Of a stretch of 64,000 bases of DNA, positions 34,209-42,461 are shown in pieces. Position 1 is the stretch's first letter. Each line of letters opens with the position of its first letter. The notes beneath the pieces are model-generated. The model worked only from the letters and a program-made list of their open reading frames with translations. It was not told where the DNA came from and searched no databases. The translations under genes were made by a program, and so were the position numbers. Source of the DNA: Bombilactobacillus bombi. GTDB lineage: Bacteria > Bacillota > Bacilli > Lactobacillales > Lactobacillaceae. The stretch lies in assembly GCF_964340835.1 (NCBI RefSeq), contig NZ_OZ204251.1. One strand, 5' to 3'.

Positions 34209-34587
34209 TGTTTTCATTCTTATTAAGTTTAATGGTAATTTCTAAAGCCGTTTGTAAGCGTGCAATTTGAGATTTTGTTGCTGGTTGTCCCCAAAATTGG
34301 AGATTAGAATTTTGCTTAATAACTAATAGTAATTCTTCTAAAATAAGACCTAAATCACTAATAGAAGAATCATTCAGAGTTGTTGAGGGAGCATTTTTAT
34401 CTAATAAATAATCAGTGGAAACTTGAAAGTATTGAGCTATCTTAATGACTGTCGAGATATCAGGTGTACGTTCTCCCCGTTCCCACATTGAGACTGTCGA
34501 CTTAGTCATATTTAAATGTTGTCCTAACTCGGTTTGTGTGATGTGTTGGGCATGACGCAGTTTTTTGATTTTTTGTCCAATGGTCAT
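34204..34587 (-). CDS. XRE-family transcriptional regulator
   Basis: A 127-aa protein with a classic N-terminal HTH (IGQKIKKLRHAQHITQTELG, MTKSTVSMWERGERTPD, then a helix with YFQVSTDYLLD) and a C-terminal extension of about 55 residues of unknown function. It resembles SOS-independent phage-type repressors used as stand-alone regulators. It is divergent from the three-gene envelope operon starting at 34852, with a 265-bp shared control region holding repeated GTAC sequences (near 34630, 34640 and 34693) that may be its sites. Control of that operon is inferred from position. Confidence 0.82.
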   Translation of the reverse strand: MTIGQKIKKLRHAQHITQTELGQHLNMTKSTVSMWERGERTPDISTVIKIAQYFQVSTDYLLDKNAPSTTLNDSSISDLGLILEELLLVIKQNSNLQFWGQPATKSQIARLQTALEITIKLNKNENK

Positions 34588-34664
34588 TAGCAGTCCCCCA
34601 TCGAGATTATAAATGTCTCATACAAGAGAGTACAACTAAGTACACAAATTGTTGTCAAGGGATA

Positions 34665-34693
34665 TTGACAGACGGCGAAGCATGGAATAACAT
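34665..34693 (+). promoter_or_regulatory. Promoter candidate of the envelope operon
   Basis: TTGACA at 34665-34670 and TAACAT at 34688-34693 are 17 nt apart. GTACA elements near both ends could be bound by the divergent XRE protein. The start would give a leader of about 150 nt before 34852. Confidence 0.5.
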
Positions 34694-34851
34694 GTACACA
34701 TAGCGTTAACTTTTTAGCGAAAGCAAATCGCTACATAGTTACATATCGCTATTGATTATAATGATTTGAATTTAGTGTATTGAGCTAAACAAGCTTTTGT
34801 ACACTATTTTTATTCAAAATCATCAATAAATCTAAATAAGGAGTAGGTTAG

Positions 34852-35325
34852 ATGGAAAAAAGAGTTGATGTTTCGTTATCGCTGTTATTTTTTTGGGTCA
34901 AAGGTTTTATTGCTGTTGACTCAAGATTTGTTAGGGTTTCTAAGGGAAATACTATTTTAGGTTTTATACCTGCAGGTAGAGATAATCAGAATATTCCTCT
35001 GAAAAATATTAGTTCTACAATGATTTCTTCACAATATAAAATTAAACCAATTATTCTAGGAATTATTATAATTTTTCTAGCTTTTAGTGCTATAGGACAA
35101 AGCTTTTTAGGGGCTCTTGTTTTGTTATTAATTGGTGCAGGGATTTTAGGTAGTGGTCTGCAAAATGTGCTAGTAATCCAACGTGCTGGTTCAGACTATT
35201 TAATTCCAGTTCCCTTTTTTGAAAAAGCTAAATTATTAACTATTCAAGATGCAATTACTGAAATGTTAGCTCAAGATACTGATAAGACTGATTTGAACAT
35301 GTTCTTTGAAAAGAAACAGCAATAG
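34852..35325 (+). CDS. Membrane protein of unknown function, PH-like
   Basis: A 157-aa protein with two hydrophobic segments back to back (about 64-100) between a beta-rich N-terminal part (FIAVDSRFVRVSKGNTILGF) and a beta-rich C-terminal part. The N-terminal strand pattern with a tight hydrophobic hairpin resembles bacterial PH-like membrane proteins, but I am not certain of the family. AAGGAG precedes the ATG. It opens an operon with the gene at 35349 (24 nt gap) and the PgrA-like wall protein, so a role in the cell envelope is likely. Confidence 0.6.
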   Translation: MEKRVDVSLSLLFFWVKGFIAVDSRFVRVSKGNTILGFIPAGRDNQNIPLKNISSTMISSQYKIKPIILGIIIIFLAFSAIGQSFLGALVLLLIGAGILGSGLQNVLVIQRAGSDYLIPVPFFEKAKLLTIQDAITEMLAQDTDKTDLNMFFEKKQQ

Positions 35326-35348
35326 TTACTTAAAGAGGAGGATAAGTA

Positions 35349-36632
35349 GTGTCAGAGAATAAGGATGATATAAAACAAGATAAAGAAGAACAAGTTAAAA
35401 ATACAAAATTAAGTGAAAACGAAACTATTTCGAAAGTTGCTTCTAAGATCCATAAAGTATCCAGCCAAACTTGGATAGGTGTTGCTTTGGTAGTATTGGT
35501 CATAGTAGCGGGAACATATTTTTATTTAAATCGTAAGACCAGTATATTAACTGGTGAAGCTGCTAATGTCAAATTTAGTGGCTATGATGGTTCGGGAAGT
35601 GCTATTTATGATACTACAACCGCTAATTTAAATATATTTCATACTTTAGCAAAGAAAGTAGGACTGGACGAATCAGTTGCGAACAAGTTACTTGAAAGTA
35701 TCGATACTTCGAGTGGAAATTCTAATGACCTGTATAGTTCAGACGCTTATACGTCAGACCAGCGTGATAAAATTATAAAAATGGTTCAGTGGGCTAAAGA
35801 AACTAAAGTGGATATTGAACCAACTTCACATTTAAGCAATGGTGACAAGGTTAAAGTTACTGTGGATACTAGTAACGACAAAAATAATCCAATTAAAGCT
35901 GAAACAAAAACTTTTAAAGTTAAAGGGTTGAAATCCGTTAAAACTAAGTCGACGAATAGTTTATTGTCGAGCATTAAAGCTGACTTTGTTGGGTTTGACG
36001 GTTATGGGGCTGTTGTTTTAAGTAGTAATAAAATTAAGAGTAATACAACTTTTACTGTAAAAAGAAATGGATCATTATCTAATGGACAGACAGTTACAGT
36101 AAAAGCTCCAGAAAGTTTATTTCAAGAAGATGGCGTGAAATATGTGGGCAAGCGCACTGTCAAATTTAAGGTGCGAGGATTAAGTGAATTTACTAAAATT
36201 TCTAATGTGGATGAAGTTAAAAAAGTAACTGATTCAGTTGTTAAAGATAGTTATGATGATGATCATTATACGGTGACTTTCATTAATCTGTATGCTTTCC
36301 CTAATTCTACTAAGACTAAGGATGACTCTAGTTATGATAGCTCTAATTCTGCAGAAATAACATCTCAGGTTGAAGTTAATGATCATACGGCTAAGAAAAT
36401 TTTAAATAAACGAGTGAAAGTTATTGCTCTATATCAATGTCAATATGTTGATCAAGAAGAGGACAACAAGCCAGAATATGTTGAAGTAACTATTTCTAAC
36501 TTGAAGGACCAAAACAATGTACTAAATATTGATAAAATTAATACTGATGATGATGCCAGTCATACCTCGGTTAATAAATCGCTAACTACCATACAGCATA
36601 ATTTAGCAGCTGATGGTATTAAATTGAAATAA
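35349..36632 (+). CDS. Anchored extracellular protein with two repeated beta-modules
   Basis: A 427-aa protein starting at GTG 35349 (AGAGGAGG upstream). It has a charged cytosolic N-terminus (1-41), one membrane helix (about 42-60) and a long extracellular part. Two modules repeat: NVKFSGYDGSGSA to FKVKGLKSV (about 73-175) and ADFVGFDGYGAV to FKVRGLSEF (about 208-290), each with a SNGxxVxV strand. A third beta-rich region follows. The arrangement resembles TcaA/YvbJ-type wall-stress proteins in outline, but without a zinc ribbon, so I do not assign it. It lies between the PH-like membrane gene and the PgrA-like gene and may act with that wall protein. Confidence 0.6.
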   Translation: MSENKDDIKQDKEEQVKNTKLSENETISKVASKIHKVSSQTWIGVALVVLVIVAGTYFYLNRKTSILTGEAANVKFSGYDGSGSAIYDTTTANLNIFHTLAKKVGLDESVANKLLESIDTSSGNSNDLYSSDAYTSDQRDKIIKMVQWAKETKVDIEPTSHLSNGDKVKVTVDTSNDKNNPIKAETKTFKVKGLKSVKTKSTNSLLSSIKADFVGFDGYGAVVLSSNKIKSNTTFTVKRNGSLSNGQTVTVKAPESLFQEDGVKYVGKRTVKFKVRGLSEFTKISNVDEVKKVTDSVVKDSYDDDHYTVTFINLYAFPNSTKTKDDSSYDSSNSAEITSQVEVNDHTAKKILNKRVKVIALYQCQYVDQEEDNKPEYVEVTISNLKDQNNVLNIDKINTDDDASHTSVNKSLTTIQHNLAADGIKLK

Positions 36633-36654
36633 TTATTTTGTAAGGAGAGTAAAA

Positions 36655-39615
36655 ATGACTAAGAAAACAAATAGTATCATTATTGCAGCAGCCTTAGCTG
36701 CTAGTGTTGGAACTGTAACTATAAGCAATTCTCATGCTGCTATATTAAAAAGTTCGGATAAAACTAATCAAAATTTGTTATCCAATAAATCAATAGCCAC
36801 TAATAAAGTACAAAACACAAATACTGATCCAGCTATAGAACAAGCACAAGAAAAGGTAAATCAGGCAAGTCATAAAGTTGATGAAGCTCAAAAGATTAAA
36901 GGAGAAGCGACGCCTACAGCAATTCATGATGCACAAACTGCTACTGATAATCAACAAGAAAAAGTAACTGCTGCTGCAAATGATGTTCAAACAGCTAAAA
37001 GTGAACAAACTGTAGCACAGACCAATGTCAATAATAGTCAAAAAACAGCTACTGAAGCAGACCAAGATGTCAAAGATCAATCTAACAAAGTTAATGAGGC
37101 TCAAAACAAAGTAAATCAGGCTCAAGCTGCTGTTGATAACTCTCATCTAGAAAATGTTCAGAAAGAATTAGAGCAAGCAAAGCAAATTGTGCAACAAGAT
37201 AATGATGGAATTACTCAACAGAATAAAGTTATTACACAAGATCAACAAAAAGTTGAACAAGCAAATAAAGATTTAATACAATTACAAAATCAACAAAAGG
37301 CTGCACAAGCAGTCTGGAATACAGCAAATACGACTGCTCAGACAACTCAAAGTCAAGAAGACCAGGCAAAGAAAATCAGAGATGCTGCGCAAGCACATCT
37401 AGACGAATTGCAAACACAAGTGAATGGCATTAATTCTAACCACATTATTTTACCAGCAGGTTATTTAGAAGCACTTCAAAATTTTATTAAATCACCAACA
37501 ACTGCAAATTCTGATAAGTTATTACAAATTAGTAAACCGGGCATATTAAGCTATGTTGGTAACGACTATGACAAGACTATTAAAGTAGATCCTAACAATT
37601 TAACTATAAACCAAATTAAAGAATTATCTGATTTTGCTTTGAAATTGATTAATCAAGTTCGCGAACAAGTTGGACAACCAGACTTAATATTAAACCAATC
37701 GGCAATTGATTTTGCACAAGCAGTTGCTAAAGAATATCGAGATAATAACAATTCTGGATTGAATGGGCATTATGTAGCAGGTATTGTCAAAGCTGCTGGA
37801 GAATTTGGCTTAGATGATAGTGGTAATTATTACGAAGATAAAGGTAGCACTTACGGTTATGGATTTACCGAATTTAATATGGATTATTTGAAGTCAGAAA
37901 TATTTGACCATATAGTTAATATGCTGTTTAACGATGCAGAAAATGGCAATGAATGGGGTCATGCACGCAGTTTTTTGAATATGATGAATTATGATTCTAA
38001 TCAACCTGTTTATTTTGGACTTAGTTTTACTTATATTAAAGATCCTTCCTCACAAGATGAAGTTTTAGGAATTCATTATCTTTTAGTCAAGCAATCTACA
38101 ATAACAGATCCAAGTAAATTTAATATTAATGCTACCGTAAATGTTGCGAATAGTGCTCCAACTTCGCAACAAATCAAAGAAGCTCAGGATGCTTTACAAC
38201 AAGCAAAAATTAATTATACTGCGGCACAAAAAGCTAATAATGATGCTAAAAATAATCTATCTTCTGCTAATTTGAGTCTAAATCAAGCAAAACAAGCAGT
38301 TACTAAACAACAACAAATTGTAAATGATGCTCAAAATACTTTAGTAAATGATCAAAATAATTTAAATAAATTAAATGATAAACTACAATCAGATATTGTT
38401 ATCAAAGATAATGCACAAAAATCATTAGCTTCTTATCAATCAGATTTAACAATTAAGAACAATGATTTAACTAAATTTAAACAAGAACTTGCTACTCAAG
38501 AAAATATTTTGGCTCAGCTACAGCAAAAGGCTATTATTGCAGATAATGACTTATCTAATGCTAAAAGTAAATCTCAGGTAGCTGCAGATAATCTTGCAAA
38601 GGCTCAAGAAATACTTGTAGATGCACAGAAAGAATTAGAAACATTACAACAGCATTTAAACAATTTACAAAATGCAGACGCAAATTTAGCTGCCGCTCAG
38701 GCAGAACTGGCTCAAGCACAAGCTAATTTACAAAAAGCTAAAGATGATCAGAATAAGTTGAGACCTGGTACTGGTAATAATGGTGGAAACACGGGCAATA
38801 GTAGTAATGTACAGCCAAGTATACCAAGTAACGGTGGAAATGCAGGCAATAGCAGTAGTGCACAACCAAGTATACCAGGTAATGGTGGAAATACAGGCAA
38901 TAGCAGTAGTGCACAGCCAAATACACCAAGTAACGGTGGAAATGCAGGCAATAGCAGTAGTGCACAACCAAATACACCAAGTAACGGTGGAAATGCAGGC
39001 AATAGCAGTAGTGCACAACCAAATACACCAAGTAACGGTGGAAATGCAGGCAATAACAGTAGTGCACAACCAAATACACCAAGTAACGGTGGAAATGCAG
39101 GCAATAGCAGTAGTGCACAACCAAATACACCAAGTAACGGTGGAAATGCAGGCAATAACAGTAGTGCACAGCCAAGTATACCAGGTAATGGTGGAAATAC
39201 AGGCAATAGCAGTAGTGCACAACCAAGTATACCAGGTAATGGTGGAAATACAGACAATAGCAGTAATGTACAACCAAGTACACCAAGTAATGATGATAGC
39301 ACAGGAAGTAGCAGTATTATAAATACTACTACTGGTAATAGTGCTCATCTTGTAAATGCTAATGACAATGCAGTACAATCATCCAGTTCTGAGATTATTA
39401 AGAATAAGAACAGGATTAACAATTCATCATTAAATACATTTCCGGTTAACACATACCAGCATAGTCATGGTATTAATCAACAACGTAATATTTTGAAGAC
39501 TTATCCACAAACAGGAGATAAAAATGAAAGTTATCTTTCTTCAATTGGCTTTATTTTAATAAATGTATTAACTTTTGGTTGGTTTGCTTCAAAACGTAGA
39601 AAGCAATCTAAATAA
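36655..39615 (+). CDS. Sortase-anchored coiled-coil surface protein, SEC10/PgrA-like
   Basis: A 986-aa wall protein. A signal peptide (1-29, ending SNSHA), a long coiled coil (about 55-255), a globular CAP/SEC10-like domain (about 300-490: FALKLINQVREQVGQPDLIL, FGLSFTYIKDP), a second coiled coil (about 505-700), ten 17-residue repeats rich in N, G, S and P (709-878), and a C-terminal YPQTG motif with a hydrophobic helix and a basic tail. YPQTG replaces the usual LPxTG but is followed by a proper sorting signal. The layout matches the SEC10/PgrA surface-exclusion proteins of enterococci and lactobacilli, which act in aggregation or conjugation exclusion. No conjugation genes are nearby. AAGGAGAG precedes the ATG. 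Confidence 0.87.
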   Translation: MTKKTNSIIIAAALAASVGTVTISNSHAAILKSSDKTNQNLLSNKSIATNKVQNTNTDPAIEQAQEKVNQASHKVDEAQKIKGEATPTAIHDAQTATDNQQEKVTAAANDVQTAKSEQTVAQTNVNNSQKTATEADQDVKDQSNKVNEAQNKVNQAQAAVDNSHLENVQKELEQAKQIVQQDNDGITQQNKVITQDQQKVEQANKDLIQLQNQQKAAQAVWNTANTTAQTTQSQEDQAKKIRDAAQAHLDELQTQVNGINSNHIILPAGYLEALQNFIKSPTTANSDKLLQISKPGILSYVGNDYDKTIKVDPNNLTINQIKELSDFALKLINQVREQVGQPDLILNQSAIDFAQAVAKEYRDNNNSGLNGHYVAGIVKAAGEFGLDDSGNYYEDKGSTYGYGFTEFNMDYLKSEIFDHIVNMLFNDAENGNEWGHARSFLNMMNYDSNQPVYFGLSFTYIKDPSSQDEVLGIHYLLVKQSTITDPSKFNINATVNVANSAPTSQQIKEAQDALQQAKINYTAAQKANNDAKNNLSSANLSLNQAKQAVTKQQQIVNDAQNTLVNDQNNLNKLNDKLQSDIVIKDNAQKSLASYQSDLTIKNNDLTKFKQELATQENILAQLQQKAIIADNDLSNAKSKSQVAADNLAKAQEILVDAQKELETLQQHLNNLQNADANLAAAQAELAQAQANLQKAKDDQNKLRPGTGNNGGNTGNSSNVQPSIPSNGGNAGNSSSAQPSIPGNGGNTGNSSSAQPNTPSNGGNAGNSSSAQPNTPSNGGNAGNSSSAQPNTPSNGGNAGNNSSAQPNTPSNGGNAGNSSSAQPNTPSNGGNAGNNSSAQPSIPGNGGNTGNSSSAQPSIPGNGGNTDNSSNVQPSTPSNDDSTGSSSIINTTTGNSAHLVNANDNAVQSSSSEIIKNKNRINNSSLNTFPVNTYQHSHGINQQRNILKTYPQTGDKNESYLSSIGFILINVLTFGWFASKRRKQSK
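38779..39288 (+). repeat. Ten tandem 51-bp repeats in the PgrA-like gene
   Basis: Each unit encodes 17 residues of the form NGGNxGNSSSAQPxxPx, with T/A, S/N, NT/SI and S/G as the variable positions. Inner copies are almost identical at DNA level and the outer ones (first and last) are the most diverged, as expected for a tract that expands and contracts by recombination. It spans the wall and carries the domain away from the cell. A tract that is a multiple of 3 varies in length without frameshift. Confidence 0.95.
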
Positions 39616-39628
39616 TTTAGTTACTTAT

Positions 39629-39670
39629 AAAACGGAACATAGAACAATATTTTGTTTAGTTCCGTTTTTT
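39629..39670 (+). terminator. Terminator of the envelope operon
   Basis: AAAACGGAAC pairs with GTTCCGTTTT, loop of about 20 nt, T-run after. Confidence 0.8.
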
Positions 39671-39715
39671 GTATTCAAATTTTTAAACAAATATTCTAAT
39701 AGTAAATTTAAAATA

Positions 39716-39751
39716 ATAAAAAAGTCTAGAAAATTTTATATTTCTAGACTT
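39716..39751 (-). terminator. Terminator of the kynU operon
   Basis: AAGTCTAGAAA and TTTCTAGACTT form an 11-bp stem; read on the minus strand it is followed by a run of T's (A's at 39716-39723). It lies just after the kynU stop. Confidence 0.82.
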
Positions 39752-39774
39752 AATCTATCATATTAATAAAATTT

Positions 39775-41046
39775 CTAAACTACTAAGCCACGTTTTTCAC
39801 TGTACTGTTCATAGGTCTTGTTTTTAAGGATATCTTCGAGAATTTCTACCATTTGATAGACTTCTTGATAAGAAGTATACAGTGCGATTGGAGCCAGACG
39901 GATAACATCAGGTTCCCGAAAATCTGGAATCACATTGCGTTCTTTTAGCGCCAAAGAAATTTGGTAACCATGTGGATGTTCCAAACAGACGTGACCGCCA
40001 CGTTTATCATCTTCACGAGGATTACCAACAGTACAGCCATATTGTGCTAACTTTTCATCAATTAAGTACATTAAATAGGCAGTGATTTTTAATGATTTGG
40101 TCCGAATTTTATCCATACCAATACTATTAATAAGGTTTAAAGTACCTTCTAATGGTGCCATAGCTAACATGGTTGGAGTTCCGATTTGCCAACCGCTGAC
40201 GTCTTGTTGATGTTCAAATTGATGTTTTAATTGAAATTGGGTATCGTCCCGATTTCCCCACCATCCAGCTAGTCCGGGTTGTTTGTCGAAGTGCTTTTGA
40301 TTTAAATACAAACCAGCAATTGAGCCTGGACCTGCAGAGAGATACTTATAAGTACACCAAATAGCAAAGTCTGGTTGTACTTTTTCAAAGTCCATCGGAA
40401 TGGCACCAATAGCATGGCAAAGATCCCAACCAATGATAATATCTCGCTCATGGGCAGCCTTAGTAATCCGTTCCATATCTAGGATTTGCGCGCTCCGATA
40501 TAAGACAGTAGGCAATAAAATTAAAGCTACATCATCAGTCATAGCTTCGATAACAGCATCTTCGTCAATATACTTGCCATCAGGACTTTTGACCACTTTA
40601 ACAGCTTCTTGTGGAGTATAGCCTTTCAAACGGACTTCGCTGTCAATTGCGTAACGGTCCGTAGGAAAGTTCAAATCATCAACTAAAATTTTGTAGCGTT
40701 CTTTAGTTGGATGATATAAGGTACTAACAGCTGAATGAACATTGGAAGTAGTGCTGCCGGTAATAAGTACTTCATTGTCCTTGGCATTAATTAATTGGGC
40801 ACATTTGGCACCAAGTTGCATTCCGTAGTGGAAATAGTCATCCCACATATTAATACCCTGAGTTTTCCAGACGTCCATCATTTTTAATAAAGCTTGTTCA
40901 GCATCTTTAGAGGCTAACCCCAAAGAATTACCGTCCATGTAGATTTGACCAGGTTGAATATAAAAATGGTCACGAATTGAAGCTAAGGGATCGTTTTGAT
41001 CAAGTTCTTGAGCTTGTTTTAAGTCATTAGTAAATTGATATTTCAT
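39775..41046 (-). CDS. kynU: Kynureninase
   Basis: A 423-aa PLP enzyme of normal length. It cleaves L-kynurenine to anthranilate and alanine. Visible family features are IYMDGNSLGL near residue 40, DDLNFPTDRYA around 123-133, GWDLCHAIGA (Asp208), Lys234 in CTYKYLSAGPG as the PLP Schiff-base residue, and GLAGWWGNRDD, which binds the substrate's aromatic part. The gene follows an MFS transporter with a TAATG overlap. No kynurenine-pathway gene upstream (tryptophan dioxygenase or formamidase) is in the window, so the substrate is probably imported, for example from host or diet. Anthranilate could then feed tryptophan synthesis; that part is inference. Confidence 0.93.
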   Translation of the reverse strand: MKYQFTNDLKQAQELDQNDPLASIRDHFYIQPGQIYMDGNSLGLASKDAEQALLKMMDVWKTQGINMWDDYFHYGMQLGAKCAQLINAKDNEVLITGSTTSNVHSAVSTLYHPTKERYKILVDDLNFPTDRYAIDSEVRLKGYTPQEAVKVVKSPDGKYIDEDAVIEAMTDDVALILLPTVLYRSAQILDMERITKAAHERDIIIGWDLCHAIGAIPMDFEKVQPDFAIWCTYKYLSAGPGSIAGLYLNQKHFDKQPGLAGWWGNRDDTQFQLKHQFEHQQDVSGWQIGTPTMLAMAPLEGTLNLINSIGMDKIRTKSLKITAYLMYLIDEKLAQYGCTVGNPREDDKRGGHVCLEHPHGYQISLALKERNVIPDFREPDVIRLAPIALYTSYQEVYQMVEILEDILKNKTYEQYSEKRGLVV

Positions 41047-42233
41047 TAAGATATTTCCTTTCTATGATTAAAAATTATAAACATAATAATACTAATTGCT
41101 CCTAACAGGCAAACACCTCCTAACAGCCAACTAGCTGCTGACCAAGAAATTTCAATCATACTAGTAACAATTGGGGTACCAATGATAATCCCAATATAAT
41201 ATAAAAAGTTAACAAAAGAAACTGCATAACCTACTAATTGTCCAGCGGCGACGGTTTTTGGTGCCAAAACCATTACACATGAAGAAGCCATCATAATGGT
41301 AGCTGAGAGACAAAATACCTGAACAATATAGCTGACAGTTCCGTGCAGCCAAAGCATAGGAATACAGCTTAAAGTCATCAGGACAAAAGCTATCAAGGTA
41401 ATTAAAGAATTGTGCTGTGGAAACTTATCCATTAAGTAACCTGCTAATAAGCCAAACGGTACCCCAAATAGACCAAATAAACTAGCAAGGAAGTTGGCCT
41501 GATTAGCACTGACATGATAAAAATTAGTAAAAAGCAGTGGATACAGAGTAATAAAAGCATATAAGACAAAGGCCATGGCTCCTTGGGCGATGGCTAAAGC
41601 CCAAATACTACGATTATGCAGAATTGGTTTGAGCAATTGCAACATTGAGGCTGAATTTTTGTCTGAAGCAGGTACTGCGTCATTTTCAAAGTAAGTTAAA
41701 TATAAAACTAATAAAATAACGCCCAAAATGCTGATGAAAATCCAAGGTGATTTTAACCCAAAATGAACACTTAAGGGTTTGAAAATATTCATTGCAATTA
41801 ACGAACCCGCAGCAGAAAATGTGCCCCAAATTCCAGTTGCAAGGCCACTATTGTGTTGAGGAAACCACTTATTAATAAAAACAATCCCCACCATAATAAT
41901 CATGGCAAAAGGAATACCTTCAATAAAGCGCGACAATAACAATAAAGGATAATTGTTTGCCATTAGACCTAACAAATTACCTAAAATAAGACAACTCATT
42001 AGAGCAATGAGTAACTTTTTAGGGCCTAATTTGCTGACAATTCCACCTCCTGGCAAAGCCAGAAAAACTGCCGAAAAAGTAAAAACTGACATTAGCCAAG
42101 CAGAAGCAGTTAATGACAAGTGGAAATGCTGATTGATTTCAGTAAGGATAGGAACAATCTTTAACTGACTTAAAGAAATGGTAACTCCGCCTAAATATAG
42201 CAATAAGAACTTAAACCAGGCTCTTTTTTGCAT
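41046..42233 (-). CDS. MFS transporter coupled to kynureninase
   Basis: A 395-aa transporter with about 12 hydrophobic helices and MFS loop motifs (GGGIVSKLGPKKLLIAL between helices 2 and 3). The start is the ATG read from 42233, with GAGGTG upstream; the open frame to 42299 is non-hydrophobic leader. It belongs to the nitrate/cyanate-type or general anion branch by look, but the substrate is not determined. It shares one base with kynU (TAATG), so the two are made together; kynurenine or anthranilate is the likeliest cargo. A near-consensus promoter lies at 42267-42295. Confidence 0.85.
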   Translation of the reverse strand: MQKRAWFKFLLLYLGGVTISLSQLKIVPILTEINQHFHLSLTASAWLMSVFTFSAVFLALPGGGIVSKLGPKKLLIALMSCLILGNLLGLMANNYPLLLLSRFIEGIPFAMIIMVGIVFINKWFPQHNSGLATGIWGTFSAAGSLIAMNIFKPLSVHFGLKSPWIFISILGVILLVLYLTYFENDAVPASDKNSASMLQLLKPILHNRSIWALAIAQGAMAFVLYAFITLYPLLFTNFYHVSANQANFLASLFGLFGVPFGLLAGYLMDKFPQHNSLITLIAFVLMTLSCIPMLWLHGTVSYIVQVFCLSATIMMASSCVMVLAPKTVAAGQLVGYAVSFVNFLYYIGIIIGTPIVTSMIEISWSAASWLLGGVCLLGAISIIMFIIFNHRKEIS

Positions 42234-42266
42234 GATACACCTCACTTTTGGAAATCGCTTACTTAT

Positions 42267-42295
42267 ACTATAACGACTTTCTGAGTTAAAGGCAA
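42267..42295 (-). promoter_or_regulatory. Promoter of the MFS-kynU operon
   Basis: On the minus strand TTGCCT (42295-42290) and TATAGT (42272-42267) are exactly 17 nt apart, about 33 nt before the transporter start. No T-box or tryptophan-type leader is present, so regulation is likely by a protein factor. Confidence 0.7.
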
Positions 42296-42340
42296 TCATA
42301 GTTATTCAATATAAAATGAGTTTTGTCTTTTGGTGAATTG

Positions 42341-42349
42341 TGTTAAAAT
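42341..42349 (+). promoter_or_regulatory. Extended -10 promoter of the antiporter gene
   Basis: TGTTAAAAT is an extended -10 element; TTGTCT at 42323-42328 is a possible but short-spaced -35. It gives a leader of about 105 nt containing the hairpin at 42383-42445. Confidence 0.5.
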
Positions 42350-42382
42350 ATCATCACAATTAAATAATTATTAGGTTGAAGC

Positions 42383-42445
42383 AAAAAGCTTTCAAGAATA
42401 TGTCTCAGGTTTGGGTTGCCTGAGACTTTCTTGGAGGCTTTTTTT
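42383..42445 (+). promoter_or_regulatory. Terminator-like attenuator in the antiporter leader
   Basis: Outer arms AAAAAGCTTTCAAGAA (42383-42398) and TTCTTGGAGGCTTTTT (42428-42443) pair over 16 bp with two G-U pairs; inside, GTCTCAGG (42402-42409) pairs perfectly with CCTGAGAC (42419-42426); seven T's end it. It stands between the promoter and the antiporter ribosome site, so it would stop most transcripts unless opened. I do not recognise a known riboswitch class. Confidence 0.7.
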
Positions 42446-42461
42446 ATTAGGGAGAATATAG

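Noticed and set aside
38779..39288. CRISPR-like appearance of regular repeats
   Set aside because: Units are contiguous without unique spacers and encode a 17-residue repeat inside a gene; no cas genes are near.
38728..39378. Long open frames in five or more frames over the 51-bp repeats
   Set aside because: The repeat unit lacks stops in several frames and its length is a multiple of three, so shadow frames stay open automatically. Only the frame joined to the PgrA-like protein has a start, signal peptide and sorting signal.
36655..39615. Conjugative element suggested by a PgrA/SEC10-like protein
   Set aside because: No relaxase, type IV secretion gene, integrase or att-like repeat is present in the window; such proteins also occur on chromosomes.
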